Shown here piece after piece: positions 42,584 through 51,529 of a DNA stretch of 60,042 nucleotides. Made by a program: the position numbers and the translations under genes. The DNA lies in assembly GCA_028867785.1 (NCBI GenBank), contig JAGWFS010000010.1, positions 1 to 60,042 on the forward strand, written 5' to 3'. The stretch is from Nitrososphaerota archaeon. GTDB lineage: Archaea > Thermoproteota > Nitrososphaeria > Nitrososphaerales > Nitrosopumilaceae. Each line of letters begins with the position of its first letter. Position 1 is the first letter of the stretch. The notes beneath the pieces were generated by a model. It searched no databases, was not told the origin of the DNA, and saw only the letters and a program-made list of their open reading frames with translations.

Positions 42584-42595
42584 AGTGAGTAACAA

Positions 42596-43276
42596 ATGAC
42601 CAAGTCAAATAAGACCACCCCAAAGTTGTCTGTTTTTCAGACGTTTAAGACAAAGAACAAAGAGTTTACAGGTGAAGCGATGCGTCAGCGCGGAATAATC
42701 ATGCATCTGGCCGTAGAAACTCTTCCGACAAAAAAGACCAGAACTGCAATAGCACACAGGCTTGCGGAAAAAAACGGAACCACCTGGCAAAACATCTATT
42801 CCGGGATTTTCAGGGATCTTGATGAAGTTCTTTTACCGCTTGGCATTGTTGAAGAATCTGGCAGACTGCCTATAAAGCGGGGGCCCAAGGCGCTTCAAGA
42901 ACAGGGAGTCCCGTATTACCAGCTAACAGAGGGGGGCTTGCTTGTTGCTGCCTCCCTGTCGGAGATGGGAAAAGATCGGCTGCGAATCATGATCGATTTT
43001 TTTGAAAAAAATTCCAACTCGAAAGACAAGGATCTGAGGATATCAATTCTTACACTGCTTGATGTTGCCCCGAATTTTGTTTCGTCTCTGCTAAGAAGAT
43101 ACGTCGAGTCATACAGCGAGGGAAGGATAGACAGGTTGATTCCATTTGAGAGCGACATGGTCAAAAAGACGCTTGACGAGTCGCTGATGATCCAGCGCGA
43201 GTTGCTAGAGGGTTTCTCGTCACTGTCAAGCACGGACAGAGAGCCCATCATAAGCTTCCTCAGAAAAGTGAGCTAG
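42596..43276 (+). CDS. Winged-helix regulator of unknown target
   Basis: A 226-aa basic protein. Residues ~25-120 look like a winged helix: MRQRGIIMHLAVETLPTKKT, then IAHRLAEKNGTTWQNIYSGI as the recognition region, and PYYQLTEGGLLVAASLSEMG as the wing and following helix. The C-terminal half is helical, with an Arg/Ser-rich middle and a final STDREPIISFLRKV. No sensor motif is visible and I do not recognise a characterised family. The next gene on the same strand is a membrane protein 98 nt downstream. Confidence 0.6.
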   Translation: MTKSNKTTPKLSVFQTFKTKNKEFTGEAMRQRGIIMHLAVETLPTKKTRTAIAHRLAEKNGTTWQNIYSGIFRDLDEVLLPLGIVEESGRLPIKRGPKALQEQGVPYYQLTEGGLLVAASLSEMGKDRLRIMIDFFEKNSNSKDKDLRISILTLLDVAPNFVSSLLRRYVESYSEGRIDRLIPFESDMVKKTLDESLMIQRELLEGFSSLSSTDREPIISFLRKVS

Positions 43277-43374
43277 CCCCACGTATAATCAAAATCCTTT
43301 TCCAAAGGAGTTTGATAATATTGATAAGGTCGTCTAAAGCCGAACCTAGCGATTCAGCACACATCGAGGCATAG

Positions 43375-43950
43375 GTGATTACAACGAGCGACGAGCTAAT
43401 CGAGCATGTATTGTACCTGATTGATGCGAAAAAAGGAGACAATGGCAGACTGAACTATATTCTCAGCATGCTCCAAGATGGCAGGCCGCTTTACATCTCT
43501 GACAGAAAATACCTTGAATCGCTTATTTCCACATACATAGAGCCGTCCAAGGGAAAGGGCGGACAGCAACAGTCCGTTGAGGAATTAAAGACAGAACTTG
43601 TTCGCGTAAAACAGAAACTTGAAAGATATGAAAAGCGCGGATACAAAAAGGCAATTGGAAGAAAGGCAATCTTCTTTTTTGTCACGTTCTTCTTCGGCTG
43701 GCATGCAGTGGTAAAGCTGCTTGGAGACACCATATCTTTCAACCAGGATATCAATCCGTACCTTTTCCCCCTGTACCAGCTGCAGACGATACTGCCATCT
43801 CAGGCAACCGCAGTTTTGACTCAGTATGGAACAAGCCTGCAGCAATTGGTCGTGTTTGCATGGGGAGCAATGCTGCTTACGTGGGTAATTCTTGGCTTTG
43901 TCTATCTTGTAAGGTTCATGCGATCAAGATACAATCCCGCATTGCAGTAA
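43375..43950 (+). CDS. Membrane protein with N-terminal cytoplasmic domain
   Basis: A 191-aa protein starting at GTG (an in-frame TAG lies just upstream). Residues 1-62 form a small helical domain (ELIEHVLYLIDAKKGDNGRL, then YISDRKYLESLISTYI). A charged coiled coil follows (~65-95, VEELKTELVRVKQKLERYEK). Two membrane helices follow (~105-130 and ~155-180) with a polar loop. The layout resembles small thaumarchaeal membrane proteins of unknown role. It converges on the next gene with a 3-nt gap. Confidence 0.6.
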   Translation: MITTSDELIEHVLYLIDAKKGDNGRLNYILSMLQDGRPLYISDRKYLESLISTYIEPSKGKGGQQQSVEELKTELVRVKQKLERYEKRGYKKAIGRKAIFFFVTFFFGWHAVVKLLGDTISFNQDINPYLFPLYQLQTILPSQATAVLTQYGTSLQQLVVFAWGAMLLTWVILGFVYLVRFMRSRYNPALQ

Positions 43951-43953
43951 AAC

Positions 43954-44511
43954 CTATTTTGTAAAGTTAAAATCTTCATTAAAGTCGCTGCCGCTAAATG
44001 CAGTCTTTACCGCATAGTAGGCAGTACCCGAGACTGTAATCTTTGCAGTCCCCTTTTCAAGTGCAGACCAGACATCCGGATAGTTCCCGGTATTTTTTAT
44101 GACCGCATTGTTGCTTATGTTAGACGATGTTTGCTCTACAAGTGGATAGTATGTAGAGCTCTCCCAGCTTCCCTCGTATCTCTGTCCCAGCTGGCCGTGT
44201 CCAACCACAGTCCCGTCAGCAGTGATGACATAGTCTATCGATTCGAGGATAACCGTGGTGGTATTTGGATTTGTAATGTAGAAGGCGGTTTGAAGCGTTG
44301 CATCCCTTTCACTTGATGATACGACCGAAGTTCCGTTGTACGATATGACAAGCGGCTTTATCTCAGTTGATACTGCTGTCATGGACGACGGCACATTTGG
44401 GCCCTGCGGAATAATGTTTTTTATCATTCCCGACCCTGGCAGAACTGCAAACACGACGACTACTGCCATTATCACTACAGCAACTGCACCAAGCAGAATT
44501 CTTGTATCCAA
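43954..44511 (-). CDS. Membrane-anchored Ig-like exoprotein
   Basis: A 185-aa protein with an N-terminal membrane anchor (residues ~5-27, no clear cleavage site) and a beta-sandwich exodomain (LVISYNGTSVVSSSERDATL, then FYITNPNTTTVILESIDYVI) like LEA14/WHy-type or Ig-like surface domains. Several Asn-X-Ser/Thr sites are present. Function unknown. Confidence 0.55.
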   Translation of the reverse strand: MDTRILLGAVAVVIMAVVVVFAVLPGSGMIKNIIPQGPNVPSSMTAVSTEIKPLVISYNGTSVVSSSERDATLQTAFYITNPNTTTVILESIDYVITADGTVVGHGQLGQRYEGSWESSTYYPLVEQTSSNISNNAVIKNTGNYPDVWSALEKGTAKITVSGTAYYAVKTAFSGSDFNEDFNFTK

Positions 44512-44590
44512 ATGTACTAGCCGGTGAATCTGATCTTCAATTAAACCTTCAGCTGAAAACCCTTATAGTAAAAGTTCCGAGATCTAATTT

Positions 44591-44905
44591 GTGCAGTATC
44601 ATCAGGCCATAAGAATCGGCCAGGACAGAGCAAGAAAATCACAGATGATTCTGTTTGAACATGCGGGATTTGCCATGCTTACACTTACAGTAAAAAAATC
44701 ACGGGGAGTTTTTGTCCCGGTGGGAGAAAAGGATCTTGCATCGGTGGCTCAGAAAACAGAAGGGTGGGTGGCTGTCATAGTAGACGAGGAAGGATATGCC
44801 AAGGCACAGTCAAAGATTTTGCCCGAAGACCAGGCAAGAGAGATTTTGCAAAAGGCAGTTGCTGCAGGTATTCCAGAATATACCGGAACTGTCAAGCTAG
44901 TGTGA
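44591..44905 (+). CDS. Conserved-looking protein of unknown function
   Basis: A 104-aa soluble protein with a GTG start, preceded by a TATA-like CTTATAG about 25 nt upstream (leaderless). It has alternating helices and strands ([20 protein letters not shown], then [20 protein letters not shown]) and no Cys. No family was recognised. It converges on pyrH with a 14-nt overlap. Confidence 0.6.
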   Translation: MQYHQAIRIGQDRARKSQMILFEHAGFAMLTLTVKKSRGVFVPVGEKDLASVAQKTEGWVAVIVDEEGYAKAQSKILPEDQAREILQKAVAAGIPEYTGTVKLV

Positions 44906-45569
44906 TTTCCGTGCCTTCCGGGCTTCCCCTGATGGCCCTGTCAAGTGCCTTGATGTCTGCCTTGAGAATTCTTGTCTTGATCTTGGAGCGCTCAATTACC
45001 TTCAGGGCTACTATATCCATCAGGTCGTATCCTCCGGCAACAGAGTCCTGGTGCACAAGCATGCCACGGAGTTTTTTTAGAGGAATTTTTTTGAATTTTT
45101 TTGCGTGCCTGTTCTTGCGCGGATCGGAATCGTAGACTCCGTCCACGTCTGTTGCGTTAAGAAACGCACTTGCCCGCGCCTTTTCTGCAATCAGTGCGGC
45201 AGTGGCATTTGTGCTCTGTCCCGGGTGGAGGCCTCCTGTCACTACAATCAGGCCGCTGTCTGCAGCGTTGGCTACCTCCTTGAGGCTGGTTGGCGGGTGC
45301 GGATATGCCTTGTCTTGCAGTGCAAAGATCAATAGCTTGGCGTTGAGCCTTGAGACCTCGATTCCAAGCTCGTCAAGGGTCGACTCGTCTGCGCCCGAGG
45401 ACCTTGCGTGGGAGATATAGTGTCTTGCTATCTTTCCCCCTCCTGCAATTATTATTGGCTGGCAGGTCTTGCTTGCCCGGACAAAAAACTCTGCAAACTG
45501 CTTTAGCGTCTTTTCGTCGTCTAGGCTAAACAGGCTGCCTGATAGTTTTATGACGATTCTTTTTTTCAT
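44892..45569 (-). CDS. pyrH: Archaeal UMP kinase
   Basis: A 225-aa amino-acid-kinase-family enzyme phosphorylating UMP to UDP. Motifs: [11 protein letters not shown] at the N-terminus, [14 protein letters not shown], and [18 protein letters not shown] in the nucleotide-binding half. Length matches the short archaeal PyrH. Its ATG overlaps the HD-hydrolase stop by 1 nt (TAATG), so it is the last gene of the tmk-HD-pyrH operon. Confidence 0.94.
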   Translation of the reverse strand: MKKRIVIKLSGSLFSLDDEKTLKQFAEFFVRASKTCQPIIIAGGGKIARHYISHARSSGADESTLDELGIEVSRLNAKLLIFALQDKAYPHPPTSLKEVANAADSGLIVVTGGLHPGQSTNATAALIAEKARASAFLNATDVDGVYDSDPRKNRHAKKFKKIPLKKLRGMLVHQDSVAGGYDLMDIVALKVIERSKIKTRILKADIKALDRAIRGSPEGTEITLA

Positions 45570-46813
45570 TATACGTTTTCACCAAGGATGGCCTGTGCTG
45601 CAATTTCAACCTTTTTTCTAAATTGCTGTCTTGCATAGATTCTAAGAATGTCCATGAATCCCGAGATGGCAGACACCAGAGGAATCTCCGATATCGGAAG
45701 CTCATAGGCCTCCTTTGGGCCTGCCCCCCTAGTCGAGGTCAGGACAATTGACTGGGATTCTTTTTTTGACGGTGCAAGTGGAATTGACGGCGTCTTTGAT
45801 ATGTCAACGAACACCTCTGTCTCGCTTACCTTGGCCTTTTTTGCAATCTCATGCCGTAGTTCCACCGGATTGACCTTGCCCATTCTTGGCTTCATGAAGA
45901 TTTTTTCATAGACGCATTTTAGCAGCCTGCGCTCCTGATAATCAAGTGCAAGCTGGCTTGCCCTCCTAAGCTCGGAGCTGGTCTTTGGCAGGGAGACAAG
46001 TTTTGAGATGACAAGCTCGTCTGTAAGCTGCACGTATCTTTTCAGGTCGTCGGTTGCAAGGCCCAGCTCACTGTCTGCAAGCAGCATGGATTCAAGCAGC
46101 ATGACTTCTGCCGCCCTCACGGTCTTGTGAAAATAGACTGCCCTGAACATCTGGTATCGCGAGATCATCATGGACTCGAACGAATGAAGGGCTGACTTGT
46201 TAAGTGAGAGTTTTTTCTGGTGCACGTCAAGCGAGTTTATGATTCTCTTAAAGTCGATTCTTGCGTGCTCTGCCCCCGTAAAATATCCGTCCCGGAGTAG
46301 ATAGTCCATCATGTCTGCACTGAGACCGCCTGAAATTATCTCGTTCATGAACTGATATTTTGAATTTCCAAACGATAGCTTGCTGATAAAGACCCTGTCA
46401 AAACCCCCCCTTGACACAAGATCACCAATCTCCGATTTTAGTATGAGCCGTTCGCCGATTTTTTCATGAGAAATTTTTTTCTTTTTCTGCAGCACCTCTT
46501 CAAACAGGTGGGAAAATGGTCCATGGCCTATGTCATGCAGCAGGGCTGCAAGCCTGAGGTTTTCTATGCTGTCAGAATCAAGATATCCTTTTTCTTCCAG
46601 TATGGATGCCACCTGTCCTGCAACATGCATTGTCCCAAGCGAGTGCTCAAACCTAGAGTGCTGCGCCCCGGGATAGATCAGGTGGGCCCCTGCCAGCTGT
46701 CTTATTCTTCTCAGTCTCTGAAAGACTGGACTGTCAATTAGTGCTGCCTCGTGTCCGTAAACATTGATGAAGCCGTGTATTGGGTCAACTATCTGCAGAT
46801 ATTTTTTTGCCAT
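45569..46813 (-). CDS. HD-domain phosphohydrolase (dNTPase/SAMHD1-like)
   Basis: A 414-aa protein with the HD metal site: His57 in [15 protein letters not shown], His93-Asp94 in [15 protein letters not shown], and a later Asp in [15 protein letters not shown]. The start ([13 protein letters not shown]) and this layout are those of the dGTPase/SAMHD1-like branch, whose members hydrolyse dNTPs to nucleosides. It sits 1 nt after tmk and overlaps pyrH, so a role in balancing nucleotide pools is likely; substrate is inferred. Confidence 0.9.
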   Translation of the reverse strand: MAKKYLQIVDPIHGFINVYGHEAALIDSPVFQRLRRIRQLAGAHLIYPGAQHSRFEHSLGTMHVAGQVASILEEKGYLDSDSIENLRLAALLHDIGHGPFSHLFEEVLQKKKKISHEKIGERLILKSEIGDLVSRGGFDRVFISKLSFGNSKYQFMNEIISGGLSADMMDYLLRDGYFTGAEHARIDFKRIINSLDVHQKKLSLNKSALHSFESMMISRYQMFRAVYFHKTVRAAEVMLLESMLLADSELGLATDDLKRYVQLTDELVISKLVSLPKTSSELRRASQLALDYQERRLLKCVYEKIFMKPRMGKVNPVELRHEIAKKAKVSETEVFVDISKTPSIPLAPSKKESQSIVLTSTRGAGPKEAYELPISEIPLVSAISGFMDILRIYARQQFRKKVEIAAQAILGENV

Positions 46814-46814
46814 G

Positions 46815-47396
46815 TCATTTTGCTATACATTTCAAAACGATTTGTCTGATGTCCTGATGCACTTGTTGCTTGTGGCGTGATGCGTTTACGATATTCCAGC
46901 CAAATTCCTTTGCAAGCTTTCTGTATGTCTTGGTAATCTTTTGGGCAAATTCTATATTTTCTTCAAATCTGTCGCGCCTTTCCTTTTTGCGTAAAAACGA
47001 GTCGTCCGGGTCTACGTCAAGAAGAATGACAAGGTCTTCTTTTGGAAGCCCGCTGTCAAGGTTCTGCAGCCATTTCATATCAAGCCCGTTTACCGTTCCA
47101 TAGACTAGGTTTGATTGATAATATCTGTTCATGATTACGACATTGTTTTCTGCCAGCGCATCATTGATCTCCCTTGCTTTTTCCCACCTGTTTGCAGCAA
47201 GCAGGCAGTGAATCACCTGGTGGGAAAACGAGCGGCTTCCGTTGAGATAGCGCCTTATTTCCTTCCCGATTGGAGTGCGGTAGTCCGGAAAGCTGAATAT
47301 TTTTGATTTCATGTTTTTGGTCTTGAGAAACTTGGCCAAAAGTTTTGATTGTGTCATCTTGCCTGCCTGGTCAAAACCCTCTACAACTATAATCAT
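46815..47396 (-). CDS. tmk: Thymidylate (dTMP) kinase
   Basis: A 193-aa P-loop kinase making dTDP from dTMP. The P-loop is GFDQAGKMT (residues 7-15). The DRY-type motif appears as NRYYQSNLVYG, with Asn replacing the usual Asp. The lid region has RKKERRDRFEEN. It is the first gene of the tmk-HD-pyrH operon and is divergent from hsp20. The unusual Asn and the Met in the P-loop are worth noting, but the overall match is clear. Confidence 0.9.
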   Translation of the reverse strand: MIIVVEGFDQAGKMTQSKLLAKFLKTKNMKSKIFSFPDYRTPIGKEIRRYLNGSRSFSHQVIHCLLAANRWEKAREINDALAENNVVIMNRYYQSNLVYGTVNGLDMKWLQNLDSGLPKEDLVILLDVDPDDSFLRKKERRDRFEENIEFAQKITKTYRKLAKEFGWNIVNASRHKQQVHQDIRQIVLKCIAK

Positions 47397-47504
47397 CAGA
47401 TCCTATTGAATGGGGCGGTAGATAAATTGTAAATTTGATATCGCTGTTAATTTTTGGGGAATTTGACTAACGTTTAATAATCAAAAAAGTGATAAAATTG
47501 ACAA

Positions 47505-47888
47505 ATGGGCTTGGGCTACTACATGGTAAAGGAAGTCATGAGAGAGATAGGAAACAGGTCAAGAGAGTTCTTCGAGTTTGTCCTTCCGCCAGTGGATGTA
47601 GTGATACAAAATGACAAGCTTATCGTCTCAATAGACATGCCGGGATTTGACAAAAAAGACATCAAGCTTAGAATTCACGGTCACATACTGTCAATAAACG
47701 CAAAAAGAGAGACAGTTGACGAGGGCACCATCATATGGCGTCAGAGACCCAATGTCGTGGACAAAAAGATCAGGCTGCCAATGAGGGTAAAGGAGGACGA
47801 GGACCTTGGCGCGTCTGCAAAATACCAAGACGGGGTGCTTGTCTTGACAGTCCCAATAAAGTCTGGAAAAAATATCGCAATAGAATAA
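47505..47888 (+). CDS. Hsp20/alpha-crystallin small heat-shock protein
   Basis: A 127-aa chaperone subunit. The alpha-crystallin domain has PPVDVVIQNDKLIVSIDMPG at its start and the closing AxxxxGVLxLxxP motif (AKYQDGVLVLTVP). The C-terminal IxI-type tail is IAIE, short. It would hold unfolding proteins in soluble oligomers. A TATA-like TTTAATAA lies about 28 nt upstream. It converges on the UbiB kinase gene with a 1-nt gap. Confidence 0.93.
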   Translation: MGLGYYMVKEVMREIGNRSREFFEFVLPPVDVVIQNDKLIVSIDMPGFDKKDIKLRIHGHILSINAKRETVDEGTIIWRQRPNVVDKKIRLPMRVKEDEDLGASAKYQDGVLVLTVPIKSGKNIAIE

Positions 47889-47889
47889 T

Positions 47890-49401
47890 CTAGCGCCCCT
47901 TTACTGCAACAGTTATTCCCATTATAGCTACAGAACCCACCATCCCTATCTCTCCCATCAGAAGGTTTGTCGTGTACAGTATGGTAGACCCGACAAAGAC
48001 TGCCGCTGAAAGTATGCTTCCTGCAAGCAACGTAGCTCTTGGTTTGGGGGGATTTTCCCGCATTCTCTTGGTGTCGTCCAGAAACTTTCTGATCTCAGGA
48101 ACAACTGCTATTGTAGCGTCGACAGATTTTACAAACCTGTTAAATGCAAGTTTTATCTCCTCGACATAGGCATCCTTTACAATGTTTTCTTCTTCCAGTA
48201 TGTTTTGCAGTACTCCGATGAACTTGAAATTCACCTTGTGCGTCAGATAGATTCCCTCCAGGATGGACGCCATCCTCATGTAGAGTGCCAGATGTTTTGG
48301 AAGCTTGAACGGGAATCTGCTCATTGTCTTGTTTGCAAGATCCATCAGGGCCCTGACTTCCATCCTGTCCACCTTTGTCCCATACATTGCCTGTATGGAA
48401 AGGCTGATTCCCTGCTCGATAATTCCCCTGTCGTATCCTGGCATCAGCATGCCAAGATCATCCATGGCGTTGACTGTTCTTGACGGGTCTCTTTCAACAA
48501 GTGCAAGATACAGGCGTATCAGCTTTAGGCGGGTTTTTGTGTCAAGTCTTCCTACCATCCCAAAGTCGTACAGTATGAGGGAGCCGTCGTTTGCAACCGA
48601 GATGTTTCCAGGATGCGGGTCTGCGTGGAACATCTCGTGACGCAAAAGCATGGTAAAAAAGACCTTGTGCGCGCGTACCACAAGCTGTTCCCTGTTGATT
48701 CCAGCCTCCTCGAGCGCCTTTACGTTGGTTATCTTGATTCCAGGGATGTACTCCATGATAAGGATATTTTTGCTTGAATAGTCATCCAATATTGAGGGGA
48801 TGACCACCTTTGGATAGTCCCTGAGGTTTCTTCGAATTGTTTTGAGATTTTCCGACTCGATGCGATAGTCCATCTCCTCGTGTATTGTTTCTATGAACTG
48901 CGAGAGCATGGCTTCTGCAGAGTACCGCAGGTTTGGGTCGACGAACTTCATCGCAAAAGGAATTATTTTCTTTAGGACCTTGATGTCTTTTTCTACCGTC
49001 TCTTCAATGCCAGGCCTCTTTACTTTTACAATTACGTCCTGTCCCTTTATTTTTGCACGATATACCTGGCCAAGCGAGGCTCCAGAGATTGCATTTTTAT
49101 CAATGTACTCAAAGTTTCTTTCAATCGGACCAAGATCATTTTCTATAATTGGCCTGACCTGCTCAAATGGCGCTGCAGGAACCTCGTCCTGAAGCTTTGC
49201 AAGCTCCTCCATGTATGGCTGCGGCAGTATGTCAGCTCTTGATGAGAGCCACTGCCCCAGCTTGATGTAAACGGGGCCCATGGAAACAAAGGTCTTGAGT
49301 GCCTTGCGCGCATTTTTTTGATATCGCGATAGGTTTACGTTCTTTCCCTCCCTTCTTACCCACTCCCTCCTGTCTTTTCGCAGAGCCAGCACAAGGGGCA
49401 A
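47890..49401 (-). CDS. UbiB/ABC1/ADCK-family atypical kinase
   Basis: A 503-aa protein of the UbiB family. The KxGQ motif is visible in GPVYIKLGQWLSSRADILP (~residue 45). The catalytic lobe has VKVKRPGIEETVEKDI, HADPHPGNI and LYDFGMVGRLD (the metal-binding DFG-like loop), and the tail carries two membrane helices. UbiB proteins support isoprenoid-quinone synthesis or lipid handling. The first in-frame standard start is TTG 49401, yet the frame stays open upstream for about 17 codons (reading ISTSRTLGTFLKLLP) with no ATG/GTG/TTG. A non-canonical ATT at 49438-49440 may be the true start. It is downstream of a small membrane-associated gene. Confidence 0.85.
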   Translation of the reverse strand: MPLVLALRKDRREWVRREGKNVNLSRYQKNARKALKTFVSMGPVYIKLGQWLSSRADILPQPYMEELAKLQDEVPAAPFEQVRPIIENDLGPIERNFEYIDKNAISGASLGQVYRAKIKGQDVIVKVKRPGIEETVEKDIKVLKKIIPFAMKFVDPNLRYSAEAMLSQFIETIHEEMDYRIESENLKTIRRNLRDYPKVVIPSILDDYSSKNILIMEYIPGIKITNVKALEEAGINREQLVVRAHKVFFTMLLRHEMFHADPHPGNISVANDGSLILYDFGMVGRLDTKTRLKLIRLYLALVERDPSRTVNAMDDLGMLMPGYDRGIIEQGISLSIQAMYGTKVDRMEVRALMDLANKTMSRFPFKLPKHLALYMRMASILEGIYLTHKVNFKFIGVLQNILEEENIVKDAYVEEIKLAFNRFVKSVDATIAVVPEIRKFLDDTKRMRENPPKPRATLLAGSILSAAVFVGSTILYTTNLLMGEIGMVGSVAIMGITVAVKGR

Positions 49402-49453
49402 GAGTTTGAGGAAGGTGCCAAGTGTTCTAGATGTTGAAATGACAGTCCAGCTC

Positions 49454-49852
49454 CTAAAAGTCCTTTAGTTTCTTTATCAATGAATATCCCAAGTATCCTG
49501 TTACAACAGACGCAAGCAGGCCTGCCACCCCCGACCCGACTGCTGCAAAGGGCTTGTTCTTTTGCAGTTTGTAGACCTCGGAGGCGACTTTTTTTCCGCC
49601 CAAGTAGGCACTTGCCATACCAACAAGAAATTCCGGTGCATCGTGTACCAGGTGCCCCAGCGGATCGTTTCTTGGGTCCACCTTGTCCATGTGTACAAGG
49701 TACTTGTCTTCATATTCTCGAATGTGCAAGTTGCCATATCGAAACTGTCTTATGGCGCCGTTTTTTTGGCCCAAGTTTGTTTCCTCAGCGTCTTCTAGCA
49801 TAAAGGGGCGAACATCTTTTGGGACTTCGATCTCATCCGAAGCCATGCTCAA
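49454..49852 (-). CDS. Small membrane-associated protein upstream of the UbiB-like kinase
   Basis: A 132-aa protein. The N-terminal ~75 residues are acidic and soluble (EYEDKYLVHMDKVDPRNDPL, HLVHDAPEFLVG). A Gly/Ala-rich hydrophobic region at the C-terminus (VGMASAYLGG, then AAVGSGVAGLLASVVTGYLG) looks like two short helices, ending in KKLKDF. No family was recognised. It probably shares a transcript with the kinase gene immediately downstream. Confidence 0.6.
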   Translation of the reverse strand: MSMASDEIEVPKDVRPFMLEDAEETNLGQKNGAIRQFRYGNLHIREYEDKYLVHMDKVDPRNDPLGHLVHDAPEFLVGMASAYLGGKKVASEVYKLQKNKPFAAVGSGVAGLLASVVTGYLGYSLIKKLKDF

Positions 49853-49879
49853 AAATCGGCCATCATCTAAATAATAACT

Positions 49880-51529
49880 TTAGGCTGCTTCCTGCACTTT
49901 CTTTTCCAGCGGTTCCCTTGGCTTTTTCTTTATCTTAAAGACGATTCCGCCGATTCCTGCTGCTATTGCAACAAGTATGACAAGCTGCAGCTGTGAGGAG
50001 CTCTCGTCAGGAGGCTGCGCTGCTGCGCCAAATGATACCGTATCCACCTGTGTTATCGTGTGGGGCTGCAGGAGCGTATCCTTGTATGTTAGCGTGACCA
50101 GAACCTTCTGGTCACCTGACAGGCCTCCAGTGGTTGACTGTATTGCAATGTTAAATGGAGTTGGTGCGTCAATGTCAATGTCGCCAACGTATTGTGTTGC
50201 TTCCTTGATTGTAGAGCCCTCCATAGGATCAACTGTCACTATTGCAAACTGGCCCTTGATGTTTCCCTGGTTGAGTATGTTTCCAATTATCATTTTCTGG
50301 CCTGCAATCTCTGATACCTGTATGCCGTATACTGAAACGTCAATGACCGGCCTTATGTATGTGGCAAAGCTCTGCTTCTCTATTACTGTCGAGCCGTCCT
50401 TTGTGTACTGTATATTGACGTCAAAGTTAACCGCTTGGTTGGCAATGTTCTGGTCTGCAAACACCGGTATCTCCAGCTTGGAGACGGTCAGGGGATCTAC
50501 CTCCTCTACAAACCATCTTGGATCATCCAGAATCCTCAGATCGGAAGAGCTCGGCGTAAGTGTAATCGATATGTTTGATATCTTTGACGTGGAGAGATTT
50601 TCAAGTCCAAGAGTCAGGTTTTGCATGACTCCCATCATGATGTAGGAGGGGGTTGATAGCTTGACGTTAAAGTTAGAGTTTGCAGGACCTACGATCAGGT
50701 CTACCGTCCTGTCATCTGTTATCTGATTTCCCTGGCTGTCAAAGTACGTCAGTGTCAGTGGCAGGTGCAAGCTCTGGCCTGCACTGTCTTGCGGCACAAA
50801 GGCGTTAAACGAAAATGACTTGGCAAGTCCAGCCCCTACAGTTCCAATGTTCCAGTGGTGCTGGTCTATTACGACATTTTGCAGGCTGGCCGGTATAGAG
50901 CTGCCAGACGAGTTGATTGTGATGTCTACGTTGTTGAGAGGGGCAGTGCCGTTGTCAGTCACCTGTACAGTTATCTGGTTGTTTGATGCTGGCTGGATGA
51001 AGGGATTTACAGCGTTCATGTTCAGGACGCTTTTTCCTGGCACCTTAAAGTTAAAGTCATAGAAAGAGTCACGGACGCCGTTCTCCCGCACCCTGTTGTA
51101 GGTAAGCTTGACTGTTCCTGCATAGTCATGTATAACAATTGACTTGTCCAGGTTTACGAAAAATGTGAGGGCAAAGGAACTTCCAGTTGTTGCAGTCTGC
51201 GAGTTGTCTGCTTCAATAAGCCCTTCAACTAGCGGGGTTGCTGCAGTAAATCCCGCAGGAAGGCTTAGCAGTCCGCGAATTCCCGCAATGTCTTCTGTAC
51301 CGACGTTTGAAAATAATATCGTAAATGGAACGTTCCTGTCCCCTGGCTGCACCTCTATCTTCTGGTTTGGGTATCCAAAATATGCATCCAGGAACTTGAC
51401 GTCGGTATACCCATGCTCAAACGGCGAGGCGCCAGGCAGGGCCTGCTCGGATGCACTCTGACCATAGCTGGGGGCCACCAGCTGTCCCAGTAGAATAACT
51501 GCTGCAATTAGAATGGTCTTGTAAATCAT
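49880..51529 (-). CDS. Secreted Ig-like (NEW3/CARDB-type) protein with C-terminal anchor
   Basis: A 549-aa exoprotein. It has a signal peptide (residues 1-23). Three or more beta-sandwich modules follow, typical of NEW3/CARDB or COG1361-like domains (for example PFTILFSNVGTEDIAGIRGL and NNQITVQVTDNGTAPLNNVD). One membrane helix at ~520-540 and a basic tail (KIKKKPREPLEKK) anchor it outward. Its start overlaps the ABC ATPase stop by 4 nt (ATGA), so it belongs to the permease-ATPase-exoprotein operon and probably works with that transporter. Confidence 0.75.
   Translation of the reverse strand: MIYKTILIAAVILLGQLVAPSYGQSASEQALPGASPFEHGYTDVKFLDAYFGYPNQKIEVQPGDRNVPFTILFSNVGTEDIAGIRGLLSLPAGFTAATPLVEGLIEADNSQTATTGSSFALTFFVNLDKSIVIHDYAGTVKLTYNRVRENGVRDSFYDFNFKVPGKSVLNMNAVNPFIQPASNNQITVQVTDNGTAPLNNVDITINSSGSSIPASLQNVVIDQHHWNIGTVGAGLAKSFSFNAFVPQDSAGQSLHLPLTLTYFDSQGNQITDDRTVDLIVGPANSNFNVKLSTPSYIMMGVMQNLTLGLENLSTSKISNISITLTPSSSDLRILDDPRWFVEEVDPLTVSKLEIPVFADQNIANQAVNFDVNIQYTKDGSTVIEKQSFATYIRPVIDVSVYGIQVSEIAGQKMIIGNILNQGNIKGQFAIVTVDPMEGSTIKEATQYVGDIDIDAPTPFNIAIQSTTGGLSGDQKVLVTLTYKDTLLQPHTITQVDTVSFGAAAQPPDESSSQLQLVILVAIAAGIGGIVFKIKKKPREPLEKKVQEAA

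Noticed and set aside
43300-43320. Short stem CCTTT-tcc-AAAGG downstream of the wHTH gene
   Set aside because: Only 5 bp of stem; no better than chance in this AT-rich gap.
49977-50645. 222-aa plus-strand ORF
   Set aside because: Antisense of the Ig-like exoprotein; no signal, no promoter and unusual residue composition.
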